Assembly (NCBI RefSeq): GCF_000002865.3
Contig: NW_001865060.1
Span: forward strand, 489,686-553,685
From: Monosiga brevicollis MX1
Lineage: Eukaryota > Opisthokonta > Choanoflagellata > Craspedida > Salpingoecidae
Direction: 5' to 3'
DNA length: 64,000 nt
Below the pieces are notes generated by a model. It made no database searches. It was not told where the DNA came from and saw nothing but the letters and a program-made list of their open reading frames with translations. Each line of letters begins with the position of its first letter. Position 1 is the first letter of the stretch. The position numbers and the translations under genes were made by a program. Below, one piece after another: positions 21,503 to 32,600 of this stretch.

Positions 21503-24356
21503 TCACAACCGACTTTCAGACGTGCTGATGGGAGCAGAAGCACTGCTGCGGCGCACGTGTTGCCGGACGTGTGCCGACGCACGAATTTTGAGCTCGGCGT
21601 CTTCCCCGGTGCCTGGAGTCCGCCCCGGAACGGGCTCGCCCAAGTTCCCGAGCTCAATGCGCTCCACACGCTCCTGAATGTCATCCCCTGCATCGTGGCA
21701 ATCTGCCCCAAAATCATCGTCTGCCTGGCGCACGGGGATGTAGCCGGCCTCGTTGTGCCGTCGACGAAGCAGCCACCCAAAGGCCAGCATGGCAAGTAGG
21801 GCAAGACCAGCAATCACGGGCATGATCCTACTCACTCATCCCCGCCGTAGCGAGCATGTGCCAGCGTAAGGATTTGAGGCTAGACAGCCGAGTACCAGAA
21901 ACGACGGCGGTGTCATCGTGGTCACGTACGACATGGCGACAAGGACAAAGGTGTGCCCTTCGTTTTCGTGATTGCGGACGCCGAGTCGGCTCGCTAGTGT
22001 AGCTAGTGTGCTTACATCTGCAATCCACCAATCCAGCACCGGCGCCATCCCCATGACTTGTCAGTGCCTCACAGCAAGAGACCAAGATTTGATAAGACGA
22101 TCGAGGTCCTCACTTACAGGCCAAGCCGTCGCCCAGAAAGACGAGAAAAATGGAGGTGCCCGGTGTGCCAGTGGCGGCAATCAGGCGATCAAACAGCGCT
22201 CCGCTAAAAGGCACCAGTGCCAACAATGTTCCCATTCCTATCCTCGTCCCAAGCAGCAAAATTCATGATAATACAGCATCAAGCACCGTGCAGCTCACAA
22301 ACTGCACAGAGAACTCGAGCATTATCAAACGCACCACAAAGAACAATAAAAGGCATGGCAGACAATCCGCCCGCGCCAAATAAAAGTGCATCACCACCGG
22401 CCAGTCCACAGCCCGTGACCACCATTGCCAAGCAGGCCAGGAACCCGCGCCTGGCAAGCGTAGCACAAATGCCAAGCGCACAAAGAGTTTGGCGTGCCAG
22501 ATGGATGGCAAAAGTGAGTGGCATGCGCAACGAAATGAGGTGGGCGGGAAGTAGCGGGAAGGACGAGCATCATCTACTGGCGGGCCAAAACACGCAAAAG
22601 CAACCTGTTGTCCGCAATTCGTGAGAGGAGCAGAATAGCCAGCGACGCCAGCACGCCCCCTGACAGCAAGGAGCAGAGATGAACCATGTGGCTGTGAACG
22701 CAAAGCAAGCTCATCTGGGTGCGCTCCTGCAGCAAGCAGTCTGCCTCATGTTTCTCAGTTCGCTCGCTTTGTCTGCGGCAGGAGTCAGACTCGAACCTGG
22801 CCAATCCGCCAAGATGTAGTCGCTGCTCGTGGGAGCTCGACCAAGGAGATGGGAGTAAATGTCCACTGCAAAAAAGTCGCGATAGGATCGAAAGCTCAAG
22901 AGGAGCATATCTAACCCAGGGATGGCAATGGGCCGTCATCAGCTGGAGTGCAGTGCAGCAACTCTTGATAGGAAGACGTGCAGTTTGCACGTACAAAATA
23001 AAAAGACGGGGGCCAGCCCCAGTCCGTAACGCCGAAGAAAACGGCTGCGCTCTGCTGCGGGCATGGCCCGGCGCATGGTTCGAGCCTGAATGGATTCAAA
23101 ACAAAAGGCTCGCCATGAAATCAGCGAAACTCAGCTACCGCGTTCCTTGCAGTGGAGGAGTGTGGACTGCCCCTCTTACCTCCTCGTCGGCGCGAGATGG
23201 TGGAGGAATGGCATCAAGCACGTAAAGCATGCTGATGTAGAGGGGGGCAAAGAAGATGACAACGAGCAAAGGCATGGCGCTAGGGGCTACGTATTGAAGA
23301 ACGCTGGTGCCAATTGCACGGGCCGCAGCACTATGCATGCCCCAGGGGCCGTAGTGCAATGCAGACTATGAGAGTGCGACGACGACGTCGATTCTATGGC
23401 AGGGTGCATGGGTAGCTGCGAGTGCACGTGCGCGCTCAGCACTGAGCATAGCATCTCTGTGGCCGCACCTGCCAAAGACTACGACACCATTGAGGGCAGC
23501 GTTGAGGATCTCAGAGCTCTGACGCCCCTCAAAGTAGGTGAGAAAGCCACCAAACAGCCAGCTGGATGGGAAAGCGCCCAGAAAAACGCACACAATCTAG
23601 GAGTCGAGATGTCGGATGCACGATCATCAGCAAGTCTGATTGGACCAAGAGCGTTCAGAAGCTGGGGTTTGGAGATCAGTGAGCTTCAGGGAAGGAGGCG
23701 TGGACAACGGAATACCGTCACTGGCGGGGATTGCATCAGCAATGGGACAGTGGTCAAAGCCGCCGCCAACAAGAAAGCGGCAACCAGCAGCCGAAACCTA
23801 CAGCTCAACACTCGTGAGCTCAACCAACGGGAAGATACTGCGCCATGGCTAGGCCGTAGTCCGACACCACGGCAGAGGAAATGTCGAGCGGCGGGCTGCT
23901 GGATGCAGTCACCCTACCGTTGACTGGGATTCAGGGTGCTGATGACCAGAATAGCCGGATACTTTGCAAGCGCCATGCCAAGCACGCTGGCAATAGATAC
24001 GTAGGTCTTGACATCGGTCTACGCACAACATGGGCCGTGATCCCACGGACCGGAAGAAGTTCCAGGCAAGGCGATTGGCGGGGCGTGTCTCATCGGCAAC
24101 TGACCCAAGTACCACCGAAATCGGCATCGTGCAGAAGATAAACGGGATATCGAAACATATAAACAGCACTGCGTACCGCGATGACAACAGAGGCAGGCCG
24201 TCACAGGACCGCGGCGGTGGGAGGCACCGATGCTTGCAAGAGCACACGAAACGAGCGCACGTACAGGTAAGCCAGCGGAGCAGCAATGGCCGGGATCACC
24301 ACGCTGGCCGTGGCGTTGTTGGCCATCAAGGCCCGCAGCCGCTCGTGTGCCCCCAT
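21503..24356 (-). CDS. DUF5690-like multi-pass membrane protein (MFS-type)
   Basis: Thirteen exons: 24356-24265, 24168-24105, 24006-23918, 23797-23722, 23596-23469, 23330-23180, 23085-22995, 22910-22797, 22740-22605, 22450-22335, 22237-22118, 22017-21930, 21827-21503 (529 aa). It has about 11-12 hydrophobic segments. Motifs I associate with the DUF5690 family: AVYMFRYPVYLL in TM1, SIASVLGMALAKYPAILVIS in TM2, FEGRQSSEILNAALN after TM4, DAIPPPSRADEEART in the central loop, FRSYRDFFAVDIYSHL in the second half, and ALFDRLIAATGTPG near the end. The C-terminal 85 residues are charged and cytosolic. Substrate unknown. Start at 24356 gives the family-like N-terminus MGAHERLRAL; an in-frame start at 24449 would add 31 residues. 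The intron between exons 8 and 9 is only 56 nt, and the acceptor was chosen by phase. The gene is divergent from the MFSD6-like gene. Confidence 0.85.
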
Positions 24357-24897
24357 GCTGCCCAAAGTGAACCTGCCGCTGCTGCAACGCCCGCCACCGC
24401 TAATCCTGCCACAGTCCCTGCCGTCGACATTTACGACTGCCACCACCACATCTGCATGCTCGCGCGCATTTCGACGACCGAGCTTCTGGGGGCGCTTAAT
24501 TTGAAATCAGTCCCCTCAAACTTAACACAACTGATCTCGTCCTTAATCTAAAACTGGTATCTTCAAACTTAACATGGACACGGAGCCTAATCTGAAATTA
24601 AATTCTTCAAAATTAACAAATCTTGGGGGTTCTGATAAAAGCAGAGAGCTGCTTGTAGTTTACGAGTGCACGCACCTGCGCTGCTCAGCTGGGAGACGGG
24701 CTTGCAGACAGGGAGAGCCGATCGACGGAGAGCGGGCGTGGCCGTAGTACAGCCGGGGGAGGACGGTGGTGGGTGAGAAGAAAGGCCGACAAAAAAGGTG
24801 GATTGTTTTCAAATTAGCGGGACTGGTGGTGCTGAGCGTGCTGTTGTGTGGCAAGTGGCCTTGGCTGGTTGATCTCGGCCACGAAACACCTTGCAAC
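24357..24897. promoter_or_regulatory. Shared divergent promoter region of two membrane-protein genes
   Basis: 541 bp separate the ATGs of the DUF5690-like gene (minus) and the MFSD6-like gene (plus). An AT-rich degenerate tandem repeat lies in the middle. No TATA box is clear on either side. The hydrophobic frame between 24766 and 24897 in phase with the MFSD6 ATG lacks an ATG and is probably 5' UTR. Confidence 0.6.
24495..24622. repeat. Degenerate ~45-bp tandem repeat, 2.7 units, in divergent promoter
   Basis: Units begin at 24496, 24543 and about 24587 with TTAATyTrAAA, continue to TCTTCAAACTTAACA or close variants, and end in diverged GC-richer linkers. This AT-rich block stands out from the GC-rich surroundings. 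Confidence 0.75.
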
Positions 24898-26512
24898 ATG
24901 GGAGCGGTTCGCTGGCAGCTGGTGATGGTGGGCGTGCTGTACTTTACCCAATGCCTGGCGTTTTGCTGCGTCACGTTCTTTACCGTTTACTTCCAGGCGC
25001 AGGGGCTTGACCTGCATCATGTGGGCATTATCATGGGCGGTATCTACCCGACCACGCAAATGGTGGCCCAGCCGTTGTGGTGTCAGCTTGCCGACCGTTT
25101 GGCGGCCCCCAAGGCCATCATTCTCATCTCCTTGGTGCTCGGGCTCATTGGTATTGGCTCCCTCATGTACGCTGAGAACTTTTTCCAATTGGCACTGTTC
25201 ACGGGGATCGGCGCCGCCCTAGGTGCGGCCGCCAATCCCTTGTTGGACGCCACGACTATGCAGACCTTGCTGGACAACGACGTGACCCTGGACAACTACG
25301 GCAAATATCGCGTTTGGGGTGCCGTTGGCTATGGTGTGTCAGCGGTTATCATGGGTCCTTTGATGGATGCTTTTGGCCTTGACATGCTCTTTTATTGCCT
25401 GGCCGGTTTTACGGCCGTTTTCTTCCTGTGCGTTCTTGTCTTTCCCTTTCGGACCGATGCCAATGCCCACCTAAGACCCGAGCAAACCGCTGCGGTGCCT
25501 GCATCGGTCAAAGATGAGAAAGAGCCTTTGCTTCAAAAGGCACCTGCTGGCCCTGTTGAAGATTGGCACGAGGGGGTGGCAAGCGTTAACCACCAAGCGG
25601 CTGTGGCCAATGAGAACGAGCAACCCTGTGCCAACTCAAACCTCCCTCCTCGCAAACTCTCGATCTGTGAATATCTGCATGCGCTGGCACAGCAACCCAC
25701 CGTGGGATTGTTCTTCCTCCTCGTCGTTCTCATGGGAACTGGCAAGGGCGCCGTCGACACCTACCTCTTTCTGTATCTGGAAGACATGGGCGCCACCAAG
25801 ACCTTGCTGGGCATTTCGCTCGGCGTCACCACCATTTCAGGTAAGGCCCGCTCCCGCATGGTGCCCTGCATGATTGCGCTTTGGGTTGACCAGCAAGCCT
25901 CATTCCACCGCGCTCTCCTGGGACGACGTAGAGCTTCCCTTCTTTTTTTACTCGGGCTACATGCTCAAGAGATGGGGCACCATCTCTGTGATCACGCTCG
26001 CGCTCTTTGCATATGCGGCACGCCTGGGTTATTATGGCACGCTTCAGCACCCCTGGCTCGTCCTTCCTGCCGAACTACTCCATGGTATTACGTTTGGCCT
26101 CTCCTGGGCGGCCATGGCATCGCACGCTGCCGCCATCGCCCCTCGCGGCTACACAAGCAGCACCCAAGCTCTGGCGTCGGCTGCCTTTTTCGGTCTGGGG
26201 TTTGCCATCGGTACGGCCGGCCCGCTCTTGTCCCCGTGCGCCTGTATCCTTGACATGGACCTCAAAGAATGCCCCTCACCCAGACTGGCCAAACTTTGAG
26301 TGGAAAATGTTGTCAAGCAAGTGTCTCACCCTTTCCACTTTGATCTGGCCTGCCTGCACCCTCTCTGTTTTTCAGGTTCCTTGGCCGGTGGCTTTGTAGC
26401 CGAGGCCGTGGGAAATAGGATGCTTTTTTTGGGCTTGAGTGGCGTTCTCCTTCTCGTGGCCTGTACTACCATGCTCTACGTCTGCTGCACAAGCCGAGGA
26501 CGGCCCTTGTAG
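24898..26512 (+). CDS. MFSD6-like: MFSD6-like major facilitator transporter
   Basis: Three exons: 24898-25840, 25932-26210, 26376-26512 (452 aa). It has twelve predicted hydrophobic segments with a hydrophilic central loop (about residues 185-265) rich in Glu/Gln/Ala. Marks of the MFS_1_like/MFSD6 group: TFFTVYFQAQGLDLHHVGI at TM1-2, PLWCQLADRL in loop 2-3, KYRVWGAVGYG before TM5, LPFFFYSGYMLKRWG, ELLHGITFGLSWAA in TM10 and APRGYTSSTQAL. MFSD6 relatives have been reported as surface proteins and the bacterial relatives as sugar or nucleoside symporters; the substrate here is unknown. ATG at 24898 directly precedes TM1. The tail ends in Cys-Cys plus basic residues (YVCCTSRGRPL), possible palmitoylation. 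Confidence 0.9.
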
Positions 26513-26845
26513 CTCGACTTGCAGAGTCATGCACGGCTGGTCTCTTTCGAGTATGGTGCCAGCTATCAGGACAATTCGCTCTTACACGTATCGACACCAT
26601 GTTCGTGTCTCTCTGTGTCTCTGTGTCTCTGTGTCTCTGTGTCACTGTGACTTTATATGAAACTTTAATGACTGTTTCTCCTTTCTGCCTCTCGATCCCT
26701 CCATCACGCTCTCCCTTAATTCTCCGCCACGATCTACTCCTTTTACTTTACCTGTTTTAGGAAACAGAGCTTGTTTTTGTTTTTCTTTGTTGTTTTTCAA
26801 TTTTTGTCGTTTTTGATGAAAAATTTACTTTTCACACACACACAC

Positions 26846-26880
<35 letters not shown>

Positions 26881-26904
26881 TGAAGTGAGAGAAACGGCAG
26901 CGGC
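26513..26904. other. Intergenic with (GTCTCT)n and (GA)n tracts
   Basis: Contains a GTGTCTCT repeat at about 26604-26648, a short (CA)n at 26832-26846 and (GA)n at 26848-26876, the last ending 28 bp upstream of the JmjC gene ATG. No exon is supported. Confidence 0.6.
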
Positions 26905-28823
26905 ATGGGGTTTGCACCGTTGAATCCGTCGTGGCTCTCGAGGCAGTTACCTCTGGTGCTGATGTTATCAACACTGGCTTTTTCGCCAAACCACGTTGAT
27001 GCGACGGTGGCCGAGGGAGACGCGACTCGGGCTCTGTCCGAGACAGAGGCCGCTCGGGTGGCTCTGCGGGTTGAAGAGCGGGGTTGGCATGAGTTGGACG
27101 TGGTTGCTCTTCGACAACACGCCGTGCCTGTAATCTTTCGTGCCGGGTTGACTTCCAATAGCTTTGATGACACCCCCTTGACCGCGCTCGTGGGGCTCAA
27201 TCGAACGCTCGCCACTGCCACCCAGCCCCTGCGCCACGTGCATCGGTTCGTGTTTGCCCGCATATTCCCCTCCACCACTCCGTGACGCTGCTGGACCCCT
27301 CACAAGGAGCCAAGATACATGCTTTCTGTGAACATGACAGTCGCCGCGATGGAACGCTGTTTGAGCACTTTGATGACGAAGCACCGCTGCAACGCATACT
27401 AAAACTGCAACCCGGCTACGAGGTCGTTCAAGCCACCCCATCCCAGGTGCAGCTCCAGCTGACTAGTCCCAGGCCTTCACGGGCCCTGCTGCTGTTGGCC
27501 CTGAAAGTGACTGTGCAAACATTCACCCGGGTACCCTGCACGCGTGTGTACACAAGGTTTTGACCCCTGCACCCGGCACAGCGACCTACTGGTCAGGTGC
27601 ACTGCACACCTTACTGCCCGATGGGTGGCCCGTGGAAAAAGACCTGGTTGTCGGCCAAACCTGGCTCGCCTCCAAAATCTGGCTGAGCAGCCCGGGCGTG
27701 CGGGTGCCTCAACATTACGATAGCTACCACAACATCTTTGGTCAGAAACCACCTGTGATGTAGTGCGCCGTGACGCCTGTTCGCTGCTAACCTCTGTACT
27801 CATCATCTGCTCGTTGTACAGCCCAACTGAGTGGACGCAAGACGGTGCACTTGTCGGACCTAGATAGCCTCAGTCAACTACAACTCCACTCATCGCTCCA
27901 TCCAGGATATCGACAGAGCCAGGTCTGCGGCATCATTCTGAGATGAGGGATCTGGATGTTTGTCGTTTTGCTGTATGTCGTGCCCTTTTTCTTTTGGATT
28001 CACCTTTGAAATGTGTTTGCGCGGGCTGATTTCAACTCCATGTCTCAGATCACTTCGGCACCGTGCTTACCCTCGGCGCTGGGACTTGAGCCCGGGCTGG
28101 CCGATAAATGTAAACGCGTACGAGGTCGGGCCCTGGAGCTGGGTCCAGGGGACGGTATGTGCAGCAGCAGCAACAGTCATCCCGAAATGCATGCACAAAG
28201 AGGGAAGGTGTGGTCTGGTCTCGCCTGGGCTGGTCTTGGGGGCAGATTGGTCAACCCTGGCTCAGGTACCATTTTCATTCCTTGTTGTGCGTGTAGGACT
28301 TTACATTCCGCCGTTTTGGCCGCATGGCGTGGCGTCAGAGACGGCATCCCGCTCCCTCAATGTGTGGTCCAGTGAGCCCAATGTTGAACTCGCAGAAACT
28401 CTTTTCAAGCAACCTGTGCCGCTAGAACCAGACTGGACGCTCTCAACCAAGGCTGCTGTCCTCCATCGACTACTGGTAGTGTCGGCTCGGCAGCAGGGCT
28501 TTGAACCTGCTGCGCTGGGCCATGAACTGGCCGACCGCTGGAAACACGCTGACGCTTTGAGCTGGAGCAACGATGAATTTTGCGTCTGCTGCGCTCCAGA
28601 GAGTGGCTGGCCGACCGACCTAGATCAACGGTCAGCGCGGTTCCAAGGCGTGCTTGCCCACCGATTGGCTGGCTTACCGCTGCCCGTGCAGCGTCTCTAC
28701 TGGCTCGACTTTGCCGAAGAGAGTATGGCCTATCTCGTCGACGATCGTGCCGTTCTCGCTTTGGCCACTTGTCTCACCCTTGCCGATGCCTCGCGGGTCG
28801 AGATCGAGCATCATGAACTGTAA
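26905..28823 (+). CDS. JmjC/cupin-8 2-oxoglutarate oxygenase-like protein with signal peptide
   Basis: Six exons: 26905-27245, 27341-27446, 27557-27740, 27822-27922, 28049-28154, 28297-28823 (454 aa). The N-terminus (MGFAPLNP...LPLVLMLSTLAFS) reads as a signal peptide, so the protein should enter the ER, as animal JMJD8 does. The cupin core is present: PVIFRAG near the start of the fold, PGVRVPQHYDSYHNIF with the iron-binding HxD, AQLSGRKTVHL, LHPGYRQSQ, and GLYIPPFWPHGVAS with the distal iron-binding His. The HxD...H triad is intact. The basic residue that binds 2-oxoglutarate cannot be placed with certainty; SGRK is the likely site. The C-terminal 150 residues are helical and unassigned. 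The exon 1-2 junction is the least certain; several splice choices exist and this one keeps typical intron size and frame. Confidence 0.8.
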
Positions 28824-29005
28824 TGCGTTTCCATTTTTGCAACCTGTGCGTGCAGCCCGCCAATTGATAGATGAACCACAACCGCGATCTCATTGCGACT
28901 GACCCTTTCATTAAAGAATAAAGGGAGAATCCGGGGCTCAACAAGACGGGGCGGAAAGCCGCCAAACGTTCAGAACGTTCAAAAGCCAGCCAGGACGTGC
29001 GCCAT

Positions 29006-29037
<32 letters not shown>

Positions 29038-29093
29038 AGATTCTTCTCCTAAATGAACCTTTGCGCAACATTCATGTGCTCTTTTTAATTGCT

Positions 29094-29300
29094 CAAACTC
29101 TCTCTAACACTCTCAAATTCGCAACATTCATGTGCTCTTTTTAATTGCTCAAACTCTCTCTAACACTCTCAAATTCTCTCAAACTCTCTCAAAGTAGTTT
29201 CTCATTCTCTCAAACTCTCTCTAACTCTCTCAAACTCTCTCTCTTAAACCCTCTCTCTCAAACTCTCTCTCTCTTAAACCCTCTCTCTCAAACTCTGAAC
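29094..29300. repeat. CTCTCTCAAA-type tandem repeat, patch 2, with a 48-bp direct repeat
   Basis: Units of CTCTCTCAAAC/CTCTCTAAC as in patch 1. A segment beginning gcaacattcatgtgctcttt occurs twice (29068 and 29121), an exact direct repeat of about 48 bp including its CTCTCTAAC tail. Confidence 0.9.
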
Positions 29301-29379
29301 AACTCATTCCAATGTGCTCTCTCATTCATTTGTAAACCCCCCCCACCCCCTGCATTCGTTCATCATCTATTCGCCCTTC

Positions 29380-29464
29380 CTGTCTGCCCTGCCTGCCCTG
29401 TCTGCCCTGCCTGCCCTGTCTGCCCTGCCTGCCCTGTCTGCCCTGTCTGCCCTGTCTGCCCTGG
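29380..29464. repeat. Tandem TGCCCTGYC repeat
   Basis: About nine copies of a TGCCCTGYC nonamer (C/T alternating) just upstream of the receptor kinase gene. Confidence 0.9.
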
Positions 29465-29658
29465 GTCGGGTACAAGTGCTTGTGATTGGGGTGCGTGACG
29501 GTGGCGAGGGTGTAGGTTTCACCTGAAGGACGCTCTGGGCGCAGAGCCGGCACAATGGTGATAAGAGCCATCCTCGTTTAAGCGTTGTTGTGCCCTTGCG
29601 TGCCTGTCCTGCCACTCGCGTGCCCAAGACCGCACGCTCTGGCCAATGCTCCGTCACA

Positions 29659-32600
29659 ATGGACAGGTCGCCGCTTCACTTCAGCCCGCGAACCGTGCGG
29701 CAAAGATTTGGCGCCTCTCTACTTGCTCCTCGTGTGATATCCTTGTTGTTGCTGCTGCTGCTGTGCAGCAGCCGCGCTCAGGCAAACCTCTTTCTCGTTA
29801 CCTCACCCGAAGACCATGGTACGCACCTGCTTGGGACCTGTTTCGGTGACTCGACCACTGCACAGGGATGATTCGTCCCCTCGTGTGCCTCATGCCTTTT
29901 TTTTTTTTTTCTCGTGCCCCGTCTTGCCGCGTCCCTACACTTGGTTGCTGACCTCGATCTGTTCTTCCCGTGATGCCAACAGGCATCAGTACTGTTGAGG
30001 GCACCTTATCTTGGGCACTCGCACAGGCCGAAAACTCTGCCCAGCCACCCACCATCAACTTTGCCGTGGACAGCGTCACCGTCTTTCAGGGCCTTGCCAA
30101 CCTGACTCGCGCCAACATTACCCTCTCTGGCCAACGAGCCAATGGAGCATGCACCACACTCCGATGGCCGGTCACCCTATCCCCGGTCACCACCACCGCA
30201 GCCCTTTCCGTTTATGGAAATGGCACCACCATCGATTGCTTGAAGATGGAGTTGAACAAGGTGGTGAGCGGTCTCTTCCTTTCTGCCAGCCACAGTACCC
30301 TGTCTCGCATCGTTGCCACCAGAAGCAGCTACATCGGCATCCGGGTCAGGGGCTGGCACAACTTGATGTCCCAAAATGAAGCTCACAATTGTTCCTGGCA
30401 TGGCTTTTCACTCGGCGGAGGGGACTCAATCATCGAAGGGATTTCCGCCCAGAGTAATGACATCATTGGCGTTTCCGTCTTGCTCCAGCAGAGCGAGCTT
30501 CGCAATGGGCTACTTCTCGCCAATGGCCACCAAGGCTTGGTCATTCGCGGCAACGACTTGCTTGTTGAAAACTTTACCACAAGTCTCCACGCAACCTACG
30601 CCAGCATTTATGCGGTGCAAGCTACCAACGTTGTGCTGCGCAATATCGTGGCGTACACCAATTTTGGCGGGGGTATCATGACGGCTGCCAGCCACGTTCT
30701 CATGGACCAAATCGCTTGCCATCGGATGGAACAACCGAACCGCGTGTACGTTAACGCCTATTTTTGCATCTGCGTTCGGGCGGAAGCGGTCAATACAACA
30801 GTCCGGGATAGCATCCTTTTTGGCCTCGCCACCGTTCTTCTGATTCAAGGCACAGACACGCTGTTGGAGAACTTGAACATCAATTGGGCCCTCAACTCGG
30901 ATGGTCTTCCCTTCGCTCTTGGATTCAATACATGCAACATCATGCTGGCCCCGTCGACCAACAATACAATCATCCGCAACGTCAAGTCCTTGGCGCAATT
31001 GGGAGGGTATGGCCTCAACATTTCTGGAACCAACACCCTGGTAGAGGATTCCTTCATTGGCCATTTCGCTGATGATGTCGGTCTGAACATGGCGCTTGCC
31101 GTCTACATTCACCACACCAGCAGGAACACGCTCCTCCAGGGCTCTGACCGGTTCTCTCTAAGGCTTCAAGCCACCGTTGGCCTCGAGACCTTTGGGCAAA
31201 ACGTCACGGTGCGCAATGCCACCTTCAACAACAACATGTACGAGCCAACGACCATGATCCGCGTGCGCGGAGGCTCTTGTCAGCTTGCCAACGTCCTCCT
31301 TGCCAACAACTCAGGCACCACACTTGCCGTCAATTACCTGCCCTTCGGTACTGCATTGGTGGTTGAAAGCGGGGCCGAGTCGTTTTCCATGACAGACAGC
31401 GCAATACATGGTTCCTGCGATCAAGGTGAGCCCCTGGGACGAGGCATCGTGGTCGAGCCTCATCAATATGGAGCTGCTGCCCGCGTTTTTTCCAGACTGG
31501 ATTGTGATGCCATCAAAAATGAATCCATCGCCCTCTTGGGTGCTGCAACTTTGAGCCATATACGCCTGGGCCAAGCCACACAGTGCACCAAATTTAACGG
31601 TGGGCGCATGGTCCTCGACGGCGCTAACGACAACGCCCGTCTTGCTGAGACCACAATCCAAGATCTTATTTTGTGGGGCTCTGCAGCACGACTTGAGATT
31701 CGAAACGCCAATCGCCTCAATGTAACAGGCTGCTCACTGACCGATCCCAGAAGCGTCTATCAAAATATGTCTCTGTCTGCAACTGCCGTGTCCTTGCGGA
31801 ACGTGACAAACAGCAGGGTAACAGGCCTCATCGTACCTGAGACCCTGGGTGCGGCTGCCGGGCTGAAGGTTGAGATGAGTCACAACATTACGATCGAGAA
31901 CCCGCATATTGTTCTGTCAACCACATGGACCGACAAAGCTGTAACCGTTGCGCCTTACCAGAGTGGCTTGGCCATTCTTAACAGCGAAAGGATCTTGGTC
32001 AAAGCTCCCACCATTCTCTTTGCCCTGCCTCACACGTCTGTCGTTTTGATCGACGAGAGAAGTCGATACGTTCTTCTCGTGGGTAGTGTCATTTACTCCA
32101 TGGTGTCTAACACCACCTTGGTGACCGCAGCTGGGTCCGACATATACATCAGCAACTCTGAACTGACGTTCCACCCTCCTCAAACCAGTACCACCTGTAT
32201 CCACGCCACAGACACCAGTACTAATGTGATAGTTGGTGTCCGTGTGCCCCAGTTACTATCTTGGAGTACGGCGCAAGGCACGGTGCTTTGTGCCAATGCC
32301 TCCATTGGCATGCTCAGCGAAGCAAAAGCCATGGCCGTCGTGGCAGCTTGGTTTGCCGACGTTGGCCAAGGCGTTGTCCATGCCTCGGCAGTATCTGCCA
32401 CCTCATCTGCTGCTGTCATCCACGATTCAATTTTCACGGGACACATGGATGTGGCCATTGTACACCAAAGTGCACAGCCTCTGCGAGTGTATGGCAATTT
32501 TGCGACTCGCCTTCTCGGGGACTCCAGGTACGTTTCTCCCTCTATCTTCCTGCCTCCTCGACGCACGCACGCACGCACAGACACACATGCATACACACAT

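Larger units (their letters stand above)
28824..29658. other. Intergenic, repeat-filled promoter side of the receptor kinase gene
   Basis: Holds a (CA)n tract (29011-29037), the second CTCTCTCAAA patch and a CTGCCCTGTCTGCC array, all annotated separately. No exon is supported. Confidence 0.7.

Noticed and set aside
24766-24897. N-terminal extension of the MFSD6-like protein (hydrophobic frame upstream of the ATG)
   Set aside because: The frame has no ATG, would need a GTG start, and the ATG at 24898 already sits just before TM1.
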